Origin: Branchiostoma floridae
Lineage: Eukaryota; Chordata; Leptocardii; Amphioxiformes; Branchiostomatidae
DNA length: 64,000 nt
Direction of reading: 5' to 3'
Assembly (NCBI RefSeq): GCF_000003815.2
Contig: NC_049988.1
Coordinates: 20,094,679-20,158,678 of the forward strand
The position numbers and the translations under genes were made by a program. Of the stretch, positions 35,130-46,869 are shown piece after piece (within the stretch, counting starts at the first letter, position 1; every line of letters starts with the position of its first letter). The notes below the pieces were generated by a model, which was not told where the DNA came from, searched no databases, and was given only the letters and a program-made list of their open reading frames with translations.

Positions 35130-36350
35130 TGATGAGAAATTCTGAAGACGCCCTTGAACCAAGTGACCAGAAAACAGCTGTATTTGAACAGAATACGCTT
35201 CAAGGTACCGAAAATCACGGTTAGCAATGTTCAAACGAAAATCGTGAGCAATTATTAATGTTGAATTATTTGCAATAAACCCCTTGAATGAAGATTTTAT
35301 AAGCACCGACTTCTGTCATCAAGACCTTAAGCATAACTTCAAAGGACCACATGATGCATTAAACTATCTAGGAGAAAGCGCATCCCAGTACCTTTCCTGA
35401 AAACTCATTTTGTGTTTTTCTTGATGAAATTTTAGTTAAAAGCCTCAAGCATACATCTATAGCAACATCAATCGTTGCTTATTCAGGCATGAAAAGCGGT
35501 CTGCATGAATAAAGAAAGTTCACACGAACAAGACACGTATCTGAAATGAGAAATGAAAAGCTTCAAGGTGCCGAAAATCATGGTTAGCAAAGTTCAAACG
35601 AAAATCGTGAGCAACAGCCTTGAGACCAATGGGAATTTTCAAGTGGCACTTTGAAGAAGTTCCTTTCATAACAAAGTGGTTACTGCTCGACACTATTCTT
35701 TTTTATTTGTCCCTTTTCATGTTACTAGAAGCTAGCCCTCAGACAAGAATTTGCAATAAACTATCAACCCCATGAATGAAGATTTTATAAGCACCGACTT
35801 CTGTCATCAAGTCCTTGATCATAACTTTAAAGGACCAATTTGGTCCAATTTTTTAAAAAAGGACCAATTTTTTAAAGGATCATAACTTTAAAGGACCACA
35901 TGATGCATTAAACTATCTAGGAGAAAGCACATCCCAGTACCTTTCCTGAAAACTCTTTTTGTGTTTTTCTTGATGAAATTTTAATTACAAGGCACGTATC
36001 TGAAATGAGAAATGAAAAGCTTCAAGGTGCCGAAAATCATGTTTAGCAAAGTTCAAACGAAAATCGTGAGCAACAGCCTTGACACTAAAGGGAATTTTCA
36101 AAGGGCACTTTGAAGTTCCTTTCGTAACACCGACTTCTGTCATCAAGCCCTTTAAACTATCTAGAAAAAAGCACATCCCAGTGCCTTTCCTGAAAACTCC
36201 TTTTGTGTTTTTCTTGATGAAATTTTAATAAGAAGCCTCAAGCATAAATCTATAGCAACATCAATCGTTGTTTATTCAGGCATGAAAAGCCGCCTGCATG
36301 AATAAAGACAGTTGACTGAGAATTTTCAAGGGGCACTTTGAAGTTCCTTT
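35130..36350. repeat. large direct repeats, three copies
   Basis: Three copies (landmarks 35199, 35563 and 36020) share GCCGAAAATCATGGTTAGCA, GAAAATCGTGAGCAACAGCC and CCTTTCCTGAAAACTC. Copy lengths vary (about 360-460 bp) by internal indels. One copy includes a small local duplication of GGACCAATTTTTTAAA. Confidence 0.75.
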
Positions 36351-36559
36351 CGTAAGAAAGTGGTTTCCTTGATGGGTAACTTTAAGGGCTGAAGATGTCT
36401 AAAATAAGCTTCAAGTTGCGGCAACTAGGTCAGACATAGCCGGCCATGGTATCCCGGCCTTCTAATGTGCAAGTCATTTGCATAAAATTTACAAAAGCTC
36501 TAAATATTTCATGGAGATATGAGGCCGCCGAACTCTAGTTTTCTAAAATATAATGAATT

Positions 36560-36905
36560 AATGAAGACATATGCCTTTATTCATTGTACGTTTTTGCCCA
36601 ACCGAGCTAAGTACAGGTCACAACGTAAATTTAAAGTATCATTGATCTAGTCTAGCATAGAGGTTCCACCAGTGGACTCTTCACGTTTCACGAGCGAGAC
36701 CATCTGTGGTAAAAACCTGTCACATTATCCACGACCTTCGGCACGGCCGTATCGATATGGAAGGTCGGCCATATTTAATATCGACAGAGGGTTGCGTGTA
36801 TGTTTCACCTGAAAACTGTCTCTGTCACATACAAGCCGCACTTTGTACCTTGTACAATTGTTTTACAATAACTGTTTTACAATAAAGTTATTATTATTAT
36901 AAGCG
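36560..36905. mobile_element. two LINE 3' tails in opposite orientation
   Basis: At 36565-36625 the plus strand reads TTTATTCATTGTACG with GAGCTAAGTACAGGTCACAA, an antisense tail like the one at 58300-58350. At 36838-36900 TTTGTACCTTGTACAATTGT then ACAATAAAGTTATTATTATT is a sense tail matching the 3' end of the LINE fragment at 60176-60840. Confidence 0.6.
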
Positions 36906-37440
36906 AGGCTCGGCCGATTGTCGCAGAGTCATCGCCCGATCGATTTTCACCACATGTGACAGGGGTAAAAGGAGTTGGTCGGCGAGGCTGCTGATTAAAA
37001 GTTGTCTGCTGCAGTCAGCTGTAAAAAAATCAGGGGAAAGTCCGATTTTGCTTGGACGCAATCAGAGGAACAAACTAAGAGCTAGAATAGAGTGCCCGTA
37101 CATCAGAACAAGAGGGTCACCCTTCTAGATCAGAAGATGCATCAGACCCATCTACGCTTCTAATAACCCCTTGGGCACACATTGGTGCAAGCACTTCAGC
37201 AGGGGGCTAGTCCACCGGTAGTAATGTGTTAACGCTAGGCTTCCATACTTTTCCTCTTAAAAGAGAAAGTAGTATGTACCATTTTTAAGATGCTTTGGTA
37301 TTCTGCTTAAAATGCGATCAGGGAGGCAAGATGGAGCTAGAATAGAATAGCCAGGCTGATCCCAACACACCTCTGATGACCTCGACTAGGAAGTGCTCGT
37401 GAGAAAAGGTGTGAGAAGGTCCTGAACATGTGACAGGGGC
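36906..37440. other. intergenic, non-coding
   Basis: Nothing recognised with confidence. Confidence 0.35.
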
Positions 37441-37680
37441 TTAAAGCAACCCGTGTCTATGGATTCTCATGTCTTTTCGACAGATGAGTAGGCAAACAGT
37501 CATGCCCGAACATGCCCCTAAGGCCTGCTACTAGCCAAAGCTAGGTACTCATTTTCACATGAGCCAAGTAAGGAAAGTCGTGTTAAGTGCATTTTTCAGA
37601 GCATAAGATCAGTGACATGACAGGATTCGAACTCGGGACCTTTCTTCTTCTTTCGGTTAAGGCAGCCGCCTTCAGCTAAT
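37441..37680 (-). mobile_element. SINE copy, antisense
   Basis: ATGCCCGAACATGCCCCTAA, then an ACTCATTTTCACATGAGCCA-type phrase, then GGATTCGAACTCGGGACC (B-box complement) match the order seen at 45410-45575. Confidence 0.6.
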
Positions 37681-37773
37681 TGAAGATTATGCTGCCTATA
37701 TATTGAAGTCTACTGCGAACCGTGGAGGTAATGGGGTATTGTAATGTGGAGGGAGGAACGGGTGGGGAGGGAG

Positions 37774-37959
37774 CTATATATGTAATTTGAAATTGGCCAG
37801 AGTGGCACTGAGGGCTACCTGTGCTGGGAGTCCAGTCCAGTCCTTCACAGTTCTGGGGAAAAAGGCATACTGCCTGTAGTTGGTTCGGCATGGGGGCATC
37901 TGGTAGTAAGCTGAGTGAGTATAACCCCTCTCCGAACGCCCAATTACGCCACACCTCAA
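37774..37959 (-). pseudogene. LINE reverse-transcriptase ORF, C-terminal remnant
   Basis: On the minus strand YRQYAFFPRTVKDWTGLP followed by SATLANFKLHI fits the terminal motif of non-LTR ORF2 proteins (FFPRTI..WN.LP...FK..L). The upstream frame is not open, so it is a truncated copy. Confidence 0.65.
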
Positions 37960-38058
37960 GCAACCTAATTCATGTACTCTATGATCACTCGCAGACCACT
38001 AAAGTTTTCTTTCTTGCGCGCGTGACCGTCGACCCAAAATTCTTTTCTCATACCCTAA

Positions 38059-38559
38059 GGCCACAGCAAGTAAATTTTATGGATGACATCCGCGCGCTCA
38101 TTAATTTTTGCCTGATTTCAGAAAAAAAACAAGAATTTTTTCTTCTTCAGGGAAGGCCGGATGGACGAAAATGGGTAAAGGTTGTGTTTTAACCTAATCA
38201 TTGAATGTAGAATTGACACTAGAGACTCTGTAGCATTGACTGTAGTTGCAGAGGTGCAACTTGATAGATAGTTGTAAAAGTGGCACAACTATGGAAGCTA
38301 TGAGTGTAGTTGCCAACATGGTTAATGATACCAGTCTACCATACTAGTGTCACTTTAGCTACACTGGTGCACTTCTTAAGTACAGGAATGAATGCCTGGT
38401 TGACTGCGATGCCATATTTTGTCACGTCAAGTCTTGTTACAACGTCTATTTTGAAAATTTGCCATCTTGTTTTTTTTACCCATCTTATTTTTTTTGCGCT
38501 ATCTCATTATTTTTGCAGTCTGCAGAGGATGTCATCCATAAAATTTACTTGCTGTGGCC
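38059..38559. mobile_element. Harbinger-like element, 501 bp, TAA duplication
   Basis: Perfect 32-base-class inverted ends start GGCCACAGCAAGTAAATTTT and continue through ATGGATGACATCC. The left copy is at 38059 and the mirrored right copy ends at 38559. TAA flanks both (38056-38058, 38560-38562). The interior is not palindromic and has no transposase. Confidence 0.85.
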
Positions 38560-38562
38560 TAA

Positions 38563-39249
38563 ATGAAAACCCTGAAAGTACGGCGGAGGCTTTGCGTGGC
38601 TTAAACCGACGATTTCTCAGAACGGCTCTGCCTCAATGCTTTATGACTCGATTTAAATATTTTCTGACACTTTTGGGCCAATTAAGGCCAGAGGAGTGAC
38701 AGCTGTAGCCTTTTTGTTTCACATAATGGATCGAAGACCTTTACATGCGGCTTGGGTCACGATTCCAGCTAAAGGCCACTCACGATGGCATTTGTGCATT
38801 AAAATCTGTGTTAGTTCCGTATTGACATTTGTTTGGCGTTATGTTAAAGTCTGCGACCGAAGAGGTCATTTGTCCGGTTTCATAACACAGCTGCGGGTCA
38901 ACGCAAAAGAAAGAACTGTTAAAAAACTACACCTTTCCCGTAAAGACCCCCCCCCCCCCCAATGGCATTACGCAACCCATAAGAACTTTAACACGTGCAC
39001 AGGTGGGATCAAAGTCTAATTTTGTCATTCATGGAAATCCAATTGACGTGCATCTTACAAACACAGCGGGATACAAATTTGTTACCATAGAAAAAATAGA
39101 ACTTTTTCCCCTGACGCATTGCGGTCATATAGCCACACGTTGCGACCCTGTCCGAATACATGATAAACCAGCGTCAAACGCACGTGTGTTTTAGTCTACG
39201 ACCACGTGTTTAGGCCCCCCTCCGCGTGGTCAGGGTTTCTTGACGCAGT
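38563..39249. other. intergenic, non-coding
   Basis: A poly-C run lies at 38949-38960. Open frames of about 60-107 codons exist but show no family and no splice signals that I trust. Confidence 0.35.
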
Positions 39250-41740
39250 GTTGATGATTAGTCTATAACCACATGCTGCGTTCCTTCACCTTAGAATAGT
39301 TACATGTATTTTGTTTTTGAGTGGAATAACATTTTTTTAATCTTAAAAATTAGGCTTATGTAACAAGACATGATAAAGTAGCATCAAACACACGTCATCT
39401 ATTAGTCCCCGGACATGTATTAATGCCCCCCTCCCTCGTTGTCAGGGTAAACTTAAGTTTCTTGACGTGCGTACGCATTGGGGATGATTACTATATAACC
39501 ACCTGTAGTGTCCTTGCCTCTCACGTCACGTGTACTTTCGCGTGGAATACTAGTAACTTTTTTATAACAAAGATAAGGTTGATCTAACAAGACATGTTAA
39601 AAAAGCATCAAATACACGTATTTTAATTAGTCTACAGTTAAGTGCTATGCCCCCTTCCCTCGTAGTCAGGATCAACTTAAGTTTCTTGGCACATTGTTGA
39701 TGATTAATGTATAACCACCTGTTAGCGTCCTTGCCTCTCGCGTGTACTTTCGCGTGGAATGAATTTTTAACAAATAAAAATTAGATTCTTGTAAACTAGA
39801 CATAATAAAGTATCATCAAACGCAAACTAAAGTTTTCTGATGCATTTTTGATGAATAGTATATAATCACCTGTTGTGTCTCTTCACCTTACATGTACCTT
39901 ATTTTTCTTTCGCGTGGAATAACATTTTGTTTGAATTACAAAAATTAGGTTCTTGTAACAAGACGTAATAAAGCAGCATCAAATGCATACTAAAGTTTTC
40001 TGACGAATTGTTGATGATTAGTATAAAATCACCTGTTGTGTCCCTTCACATTACATGTACCTAATTTTTCTTTCGCGTGGAATAACTTTTTTTAAAATTA
40101 TATTACAAAAAATAGGTTCTTGTACATAATAAAGTAGCATCAAACAAACGCTATTTATTAGTCCCCGGACATGTATTAATGCCCCCCTCCCTCGTTGTCA
40201 GGGTAAACTTAAGTTTCTTTCCGTGCGTACGCATTGGGGATGATTAATGTATAACCACCTGTCGTGTCCTTGCCTCTCACGTGTACTTTCGCGTGGAATA
40301 CATTTTCTAGAATGAAAATTAGGTTCTTGTAACAAGACATAATAAAGTATCATCAAACGCAAACCAAAGTTTTCTTATGCATTTTTGATGATTAGCATAT
40401 AATCACCTGTTGTGTCTCTTCACCTTACATGTACCTTAATTTTCTTTCGCGTGGAATAATTTTTTTTTAATTATAGAAATTAGGCTGATGTAACAATACA
40501 TGATAAAGTAGCATCAAACGCACGTCATCTATTAGTCCCCGCACATGTATTAATGCCCCCCTCCCTCGTTGTCAGGGTAAACGTAAGTTTCTTGACGTGC
40601 GTACGCATTGGGGATGATTAGTATATGACCACCTGTCGTGTCTTTGCCTCTCACGTGTACTTTCGCGTGGTATACTAGTAACTTTTTATTATAAAAATTA
40701 GGTTGATGTAACAAGACATAATAAAATATCATCAAACGCAAACTGTATTTTTCTGACGAATTGTTGATGATTAGTATATAACCAACTGTGGAATAACATT
40801 TTTTTTTAATCATGAAAATTAGGTTGCTGTAACAAGGCATGATAGATTAGCGTCAAAAAGCAGGTATACTAACTAGTCTCTGCCTCTGGCCACGTGTTTA
40901 GCCCCCCTCCCTCGTAGACATGGTTTCTGGACGCATTGTTGATAATAAGTATTTAACCACCTTTCTCTTTCAGGGACCTATTTTTTTCGCTTGGAATAAC
41001 ATTTTTTTCATTAAAAGGTTTAGCTTGATGTAACAAGATGGTGGGAAGGCTGGTCGTAAAAAGACGGCATATAAGGAAAAGGTCACGATTTTTCTCACCA
41101 AGCTCTGCTTGGAGAGTAAATGTAAAGTATACAGTATACAGTAGCATCAAGCACACGTGTTTTAATTAGTCTCCCACCACATGCTTAAGCCCCCCTTCCT
41201 CGTAGCCAGGATCAGCTTAATTTTCTGACGCATTGAGGATGATTAGTTTATCACCACCTGTTGTGTCTCTTCCTCTCACATGTACCTTCGCGTGGTGTAA
41301 CATTTTTATCATACAAATTAGGTGGATGTAACAATACAGTGTACATGATAAACCAGCATCAAACGCACGTGTTTTAATTAGTCTTCTGCCACATGTTTAT
41401 GCCCCCTCCCTCGTAGCCAGGATCAACTGAAGTTTTCTGACACAGTGTGGATGATTAGTATATAACTACCTGTTAGTGTCCCTGCACCTTACATGTACCT
41501 TCGTGAAGAATAACATTTTTATCATACAAAGTTGATGTAACAATACAATGTACATGATGAACAAGCATCAAACGCACGTTTTTTTAATTAGTCTTCGGCC
41601 ACGTTTTAAGCCCCCCTCCCTCGTAGCCAGGATTTTCTAACGCATTGGGGGATAATTAGTATATAACCTTCTAATGTGCCTCTTCCTCTCACATTTTGCG
41701 AATAACAAAAAATCAGGCGGCTGAACCAAGCGTACATTAT
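39250..41740. repeat. higher-order tandem array with long and short units
   Basis: Units share TTTCGCGTGGAATAAC, a TTAGGTTGATGTAACAAGAC-like phrase and TTGATGATTAGTATATAACC. Landmark spacings are 212, 159, 164, 219, 156 and 216 bp. Long units contain an extra AATGCCCCCCTCCCTCGTTG block that short units lack. From about 40860 the units become more diverged. Confidence 0.85.
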
Positions 41741-41829
41741 GGACTAGCGTCAAAATAAACATAAAACGGGGATATTTAGTTTACGTCGATCACCCGCTAC
41801 ATGACATGGTCCCTCCGGTCAGGTCAGAG

Positions 41830-42095
41830 GTCACTGGGAGGTCACTTCGAAGCTCATATAGTATCTCGGTCCCAAAAGCAAGGACCTCCAGACTGCGCAA
41901 CTCATTCCTACACTACACAATCAGACTGTACAACAAATCAATGACTGGTGCCTAAGTGTTTTATTTGTCTCTGTACTGTGTATGTCATGCGTTGTCTAGT
42001 TGTTGTAAGAATTTACTTTGAGTCACATTGTAAGATCAACGGCATTCAGAGGTGCTTCTGCTAAGAATTAATTTCTGTAAGGTTGAATAAAGAAA
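41830..42095 (+). pseudogene. LINE 3' end: ORF2 C-terminus and tail
   Basis: The frame reads VPKARTSRLRNSFLHYTIRL then YNKSMTGA and a stop at 41953, the usual end of CR1/jockey-type reverse transcriptase ORFs. A 3' UTR of about 120 bases ends in GAATAAAGAAAGAAAGAA. Upstream coding sequence is absent. Confidence 0.7.
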
Positions 42096-42189
42096 GAAAG
42101 AAGTTTTTTTTTTTTGCCTTTTTTAAAGTCAGACCCAACTAAAGTTTCTTGTTTTACTCTTGCCCTTTTTTCGCATGTCCCGGATAAAA

Positions 42190-42725
42190 GTCGACTCGCG
42201 ATTTTTACCCGGGAATACGCCGGAAAAGAAAATACGCCGGGAAATGAATATATGCCTGGAAAGGAATACTAGTATATGCTTGGAAGCTTGTATTTTGCCC
42301 CCAGCGATGCTGTGAATTACTACTCGCGTATTAATTAATTGACCTTTGAAAAGACATTCTTAATCATTATTAAAAAATTCACGGGTTTTAGTGGCAAGTG
42401 TGCAGATGTTGACACACTGGCAACACCAAATCCGTAGGTGTTTTTGGCACCTTTAGACAGATTAGCCATGAGGCTCGGTGGGCGTCACTCCACCGTCATG
42501 GGGACAGGGGTATGGCGAGTATCGAACTCAGGACCTACTGATTCTGATTCCAACGCTCTAGCCGTTGCGCCACACAGACACCCCTAATGATCATTATTGC
42601 CTCTGTTAACGCCGAAAGCTCACAGGCCTGATGTGGGCAAGTTTAAGCTTTCCGGCATAAATTCCTTTCCCGGCATATTTTCCTTTCCGGGGTTATTCCC
42701 GGTTAAAAATCGCGAATCGACCCCC
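42190..42725. mobile_element. inverted-repeat element carrying a SINE
   Basis: Left arm GTCGACTCGCGATTTTTACC with GGAATACGCCGGAAA, right arm GGTTAAAAATCGCGAATCGA with TTCCTTTCCCGGCATA. The arms pair over about 100 bases. A solo arm of the same family is at 52640-52785. A tRNA-type SINE (42400-42585) sits inside. Confidence 0.7.
42400..42585 (-). mobile_element. tRNA-derived SINE
   Basis: On the minus strand TGGCGCAACGG (complement of 42562-42572) matches the Pol III A box, and GAGTTCGATAC (complement of 42519-42529 region) the B box, about 33 bases apart. The spacing and T-stem look like a tRNA head; the body toward 42400 is SINE-specific. Confidence 0.65.
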
Positions 42726-42769
42726 TTCAACATCATACGCCCATGATCCCCGGGGTGGCTTGTAAGGCC

Positions 42770-43330
42770 TAGGCTAATCCAATCCGACTAAAGGAGTCAG
42801 TCGACCATGCAAAAAGTCTCCATTCATTGTTTGATAGTGTGGTACTGCTTGAGCTTCTAGTGAATTATGAACATTGTGTGATCGATTATTTCGACGTAAG
42901 AAAAATGTTCATATTTCATGTTCTCTCTGTTTATTATACAAAAAAATATACTTCTTGAGCTGCTAAGCCGGCCAAAGGAGTCGGCCGACCAGGCTTTATT
43001 TATTGTTTGATAGTCTTTTACTTCTTGAAGTTCCTATTTGCTCAGGTAGTTTTACGTCACTTATGAACATTGTGTAATCGATTAATCCATGAACAGAAGA
43101 CCAAAGATAAATTTTCCTATTCCATTTCCTCTCTGATCATAATACAAAAAAAAAAAAAACATTCCTTCATCATTGGATGAACTGCTACCTCTTGAATCTT
43201 CTAAGCAAAAGTAATCAGTGAATGAGCTTTGTGTGATTGATCAGGGAGCAAAAGACGACAAAAGAGACTTTCATCTTTAATCATTTCTTAAGCAAACTGT
43301 AAAAAATTCTTTATTCATCATTTGATAAAC
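42770..43330. repeat. ~186-bp tandem repeat, three diverged units
   Basis: AAAGGAGTCAGTCGACCATG (42790) and AAAGGAGTCGGCCGACCAGG (42971), followed by TTGTTTGATAG and TGAACATTGTGTGATCGATT, recur with a third decayed unit near 43150-43330. No ORF. Confidence 0.65.
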
Positions 43331-43377
43331 TTTCAGATCGCTTCTTGATTTTGCATCCTTTCGTATAAAGCGGATAG

Positions 43378-43517
43378 TGGGCGTAGTCCAGTGGTTAGCG
43401 GTCCTGCCTCTGGTTCGATCCCGGCTGTGCGAACATTTACAGGGCTAGCCATTGATAATAGCCTACGGCTAGTTGGGCAGCCCTGGCTGTTTGTAAACAG
43501 CTGAACAAATAAATAAA
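43378..43517 (+). mobile_element. tRNA-derived SINE with A and B boxes
   Basis: TAGTCCAGTGG (43384) is a perfect A box and GGTTCGATCCC (43413) a perfect B box, set closer than in a real tRNA because the anticodon arm region is shortened. The body AGCCTACGGCTAGTTGGGCA and an AAATAAATAAATGG tail follow. An antisense body copy is at 51548-51610. Confidence 0.75.
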
Positions 43518-43578
43518 TGGATCCTGGCTGTGTTGCTCACCCGACATACACGCTACTGGAAAGGGTTGCAGTCCTTAA

Positions 43579-43637
43579 GACCCCTTTACAAATCAAGAAT
43601 TTAGCTCGGCCGAGTTGCCAGCGAGCTCTACATTACG
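43579..43637. mobile_element. left arm of piggyBac-like MITE, cut by a gap
   Basis: TTAA (43575-43578) then GACCCCTTTACAAATC and TTTAGCTCGGCCGAGTTG match the left end of the complete element at 61634-61821. The right arm is missing because a run of N follows. Confidence 0.75.
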
Positions 43638-43737
43638 NNNNNNNNNNNNNNNNNNNNNNNNNNNNNNNNNNNNNNNNNNNNNNNNNNNNNNNNNNNNNNN
43701 NNNNNNNNNNNNNNNNNNNNNNNNNNNNNNNNNNNNN
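43638..43737. other. assembly gap, 100 N
   Basis: A fixed-length run of N. It begins inside a palindromic MITE, so its true length is unknown and at least the right arm of that element is lost. Confidence 0.98.
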
Positions 43738-44334
43738 CCCAGAGAGCCTGCTATGGAGGCTAAGATCTTCCCGTGTCTGGTGACACATCGGGCAGTAAGT
43801 AGTCTCCATTCGGGACGTTTGGCGCAAGGGTCTCAGATTCCTTCAGACTAATACCCAGTTGGTTATATATAATACCTTTGTAGCATACATGCCTCCAAGT
43901 TATTATTAGTTTTGGTCTCGCCTGCTTTCTTCTACCTTTGTCTGGTAGTCGGCGTAGCGCTTTTTTATCTTTTCGTGTCTTTCCACGTGCATTCTTAGCA
44001 CATGTGCTGCGTAGTATATACCCAGAAAGAAGTTGTTTCTATGCTGGCGGTAGGGGTGGGTACCTGTACGGTGTACCGACACATAAACGTTCGTTGGACC
44101 GATCCGGAAAAAACGGAGCTGAAATAAAAAACAGTGTACCGGATCAATTACAAAATGAACAAATTATACCGTCACTACGGCGGCAGGCGTTCACAGTTTT
44201 GAGGCTTATTGGTCAAAGTGAATAGCAAAAGCAAATTATAGAGTTGATAGTTTTCATGAATATTGAAATAAAGGTTCACAAAAATAAGGCATGTATCTGA
44301 AATCGTCTAATGGAGGCAAAACGATACTCTCCAA
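43738..44334. other. intergenic; solo hAT-like end
   Basis: AGGGGTGGGTACCTGTACGG near 44051 with a GGACCGATCCGG phrase resembles one end of the 19196-19599 hAT-like family. No gene is recognised. Confidence 0.4.
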
Positions 44335-44547
44335 GCAGAGGTTAGGCTCAGGCTGTTTTTTTAACGTTTTTTTAGTCGTTTTTACCGGGCTTTCTATTTC
44401 TTTTTTATACCTTGCTGTGTCAAAACCTAACCTGTTTGGCTGGCGTACTTCAAGAAAAATGACAAAATAGAAAGCCCGATAAAAACGACTAAAAAAACGT
44501 TAAAAAAAAGCAGGGTGAGCCGGAGCCTAACCTCTGCTTGGAGAGTA
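44335..44547. mobile_element. Mutator-like MITE with perfect 9-bp target duplication
   Basis: Inverted ends TACTCTCCAAGCAGAGGTTA extend inward for about 75 bases (through GTCGTTTTTACCGGGCTTTC). The nonamer GCAAAACGA flanks both sides (44326-44334, 44548-44556). Long inverted repeats with a 9-bp duplication are typical of MULE elements. Confidence 0.8.
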
Positions 44548-44556
44548 GCAAAACGA

Positions 44557-45096
44557 TTCTTCCGGGTTCAAGATATCATGAAAAAAAAAAAAAAAACGTT
44601 AAGAGACAAACTTTACCATATCCGCATCATGAATTAAAAAAAGGAAGAGGAAAAGCATTAATAGCTTACGTAGTTCTTACATGCAGCAGGTGACACTGAT
44701 GTCTGGGACCTTTTGTAATATTTGTAGTAGGATTCTCTGGCCCCCCGTGTACAGAACCTATATGTTATTCACCGATAGAAAAAGCAACAAATCTCATCTA
44801 TGGTTACGAAAGTGATACTGTTGGGGATTTATACTGTTTGCAGTGGTACTTGTAACCTTTTAGTTGAAAAGGATGGGATCATATCTACAAGGAGACTGGG
44901 TCAAACCAACAGAGCTTATGCAAAAAAAATTAAGATTGACGTTTATGGCCCCAAATGTATATAGCTTCGGCTAGTACCTTCTCTTTGCATTCGCTTTTAT
45001 TACTTAGATACAAAACAAGTTCCTACACTGGATCAGCCGAGGCGGCTCTCGCTGGGAACGGTTAGCTGACCCACAGAAATACAGACTGACGTAAAA
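44557..45096. other. intergenic, non-coding
   Basis: A poly-A run lies at 44581-44596. Nothing else is recognised. Confidence 0.4.
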
Positions 45097-45590
45097 TTGA
45101 ATACAGTACTTTCTTTTTATTCTTCTGTAGATTCGACAGATGAGCAGGCAGACAGGCATCTGCCAGTGGGCTCGGCAACCTGTTTGCCTGACCTGCGCAT
45201 GACTTTGTATGGTGAAGGAGGGGTATGCAATTCCTTCTCCACCCTCTCGTCTACTGGAGCACTAAGTCTCACAGGGACAGAACTGTATGACACGCATAAG
45301 ACGGCTCCATCAGATGCAGCTTTGTTGTTCGGAGTATCCGTCTCCTAGAAGGACTTCCGAACAAGGATGTGCGGGGTTCCTCCTACCCCGTGTGTCATGG
45401 TGGGTGCGTCATGCCCGAACATGCCCCTAAGGCCTGTCTCAGCCACAAAAGCCTGCCACTACCACGTGCACTAGCCGCAGCTATACTCGTTTACACCCGA
45501 GTCAAGTGAGGAAAGTGCCTTTCCCAGGGGCACAATATTGATGGCACAGCCGGATTCGAACTCATGACCTCTTGGGTCTCACTAACTTGA
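45097..45590 (-). mobile_element. SINE-linked repeat with conserved open frame, copy 1
   Basis: The plus strand from 45130 to 45348 is open (STDEQADRHLP ... LYGEGGVCNSFSTLSST ... ALLFGVSVS, stop). The same protein text occurs at 53937-54176 on the minus strand. It is followed by CATGCCCGAACATGCCCCTA and an antisense tRNA-like GGATTCGAACTCATGACC. I read it as a repeat body plus SINE head; whether the frame was ever translated is unknown. Confidence 0.55.
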
Positions 45591-45600
45591 ATACTTAGTA

Positions 45601-45778
45601 CAGTCAAACCTGTCTATAGCGGCCGCTCAAGGGACCGGACAAATTTGGCCACTATAGACAGGTAGCCTCTGTATAGAGGTGGTAACTTGTAGATAAAATA
45701 CCCAAGGGACCGACAAAAAGTGGCCACTATGGACAGGTGGCCCCTCTGTAGAGGTGGCCCCTAATACAGGTTTGACTG
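45601..45778. mobile_element. MITE with CAGTCAAACCTG ends, copy 2
   Basis: Nearly the same sequence as 29793-29962, with TA at 45599-45600 and 45779-45780. The inner copies of GTGGCCACTATGGACAGGTG are shared. Confidence 0.85.
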
Positions 45779-45780
45779 TA

Positions 45781-46736
45781 CTAGCCTTGCAATAAATGTG
45801 TATGCAAAACATGGACCATTTTATTCCTGCAATCAACACGATGTTTACAGTAATGGCCATTGCATTGTATTTATACAATTAATACAATACAATGGACATT
45901 ATGTAAAATGAAAAAAAATGGACATTGTTACAATACAAAAGTCATTGAAAGAATGAAAAATCGTTTCTGTATCAGGCGATAAACCTCTACAACATGGACG
46001 TGTAAACATCTGTGACATGTGGACACTAGAACCAGATTTTATTGTTCATGTCTACTTTTTGATATGTAACTTTCACCTGTAAATGTACATGAACAACAGA
46101 TGTTAGCAGACAATTGACGTCTTTTATAAAAGAACTTTACTGCACGGCAATTGTACATGATACAATGTATGGCAACAACTATTACACAGAGTACAAAATA
46201 GGGATATAGGATAAAGCTTAACAACATAGTTAACATAATGATAAATGCTAACTTAATTCTTTGATAAAGTATGACAATGGAGTGGGCTAATCATTGGTAT
46301 CGGTATTCTTTCTAATAACAAAGCAGTCCTTGATATATATCAAATTCTGTGAATTTGTTGTGTAATTCAGCCCATCTGGCTGCAATGCATATTCTCTTTT
46401 GAATAAACTCAATGGAACTCAATGAATTGCAGTATACATCAGGGGATCCTAGGCTTAATCTTTCCTGCCCCTTTCACTCTAACGAAATGGCCCTCGCCCT
46501 TTCAAACATAGTCCGCCGTTAAAACAACACTAAAACACTAAGAGCTTTATCCACTGTGTGATTAACCTTTCACGACACACCTTCCAACCCTCGCCTTTTA
46601 TGTTATTGAGGATAATAACACGTGGGTTTACAGGTGTCAGCGTTAATCTTTGAAATGGTGTTCAAAGGATGCCTGGCACCGCGAGCGTATACGTAGCCTG
46701 GAGTCCAGTCGCTACCACTGGGTTGTCGTCTTATCA
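45781..46736. other. intergenic with antisense retroelement tail
   Basis: ATACAATGGACATT-type text repeats at 45860-45930. AACTTTACTGCACGGCAATT with TACATGATACAATGTATGGC (46133-46170) resembles an antisense retroelement tail. No exon is supported. Confidence 0.35.
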
Positions 46737-46869
46737 TGTAATCTTCAAGCAGATCCTACGGTGCCATAAGATAGTATCAAAGCTGGCCAGGGAGTGTAGC
46801 CGGCTAAAGGAGTCATACGGTAAGTTTGATATCATACATTACGCACCGTGGATCTGGTTGGAGACTATG
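46737..46869. mobile_element. hairpin MITE, TCTCCAAGCA family, copy 2
   Basis: TTCAAGCAGATCCTACGGTG, ATAAGATAGTATCAAAGCT and CGGCTAAAGGAGTCATACGG match the left arm of 33309-33490; the right arm GCACCGTGGATCTGGTTGGA is decayed. Confidence 0.6.

Noticed and set aside
43378-43440. Possible intact tRNA gene
   Set aside because: A and B boxes are perfect but too close together, and a normal anticodon arm and acceptor pairing cannot be formed; the body and tail show a SINE.
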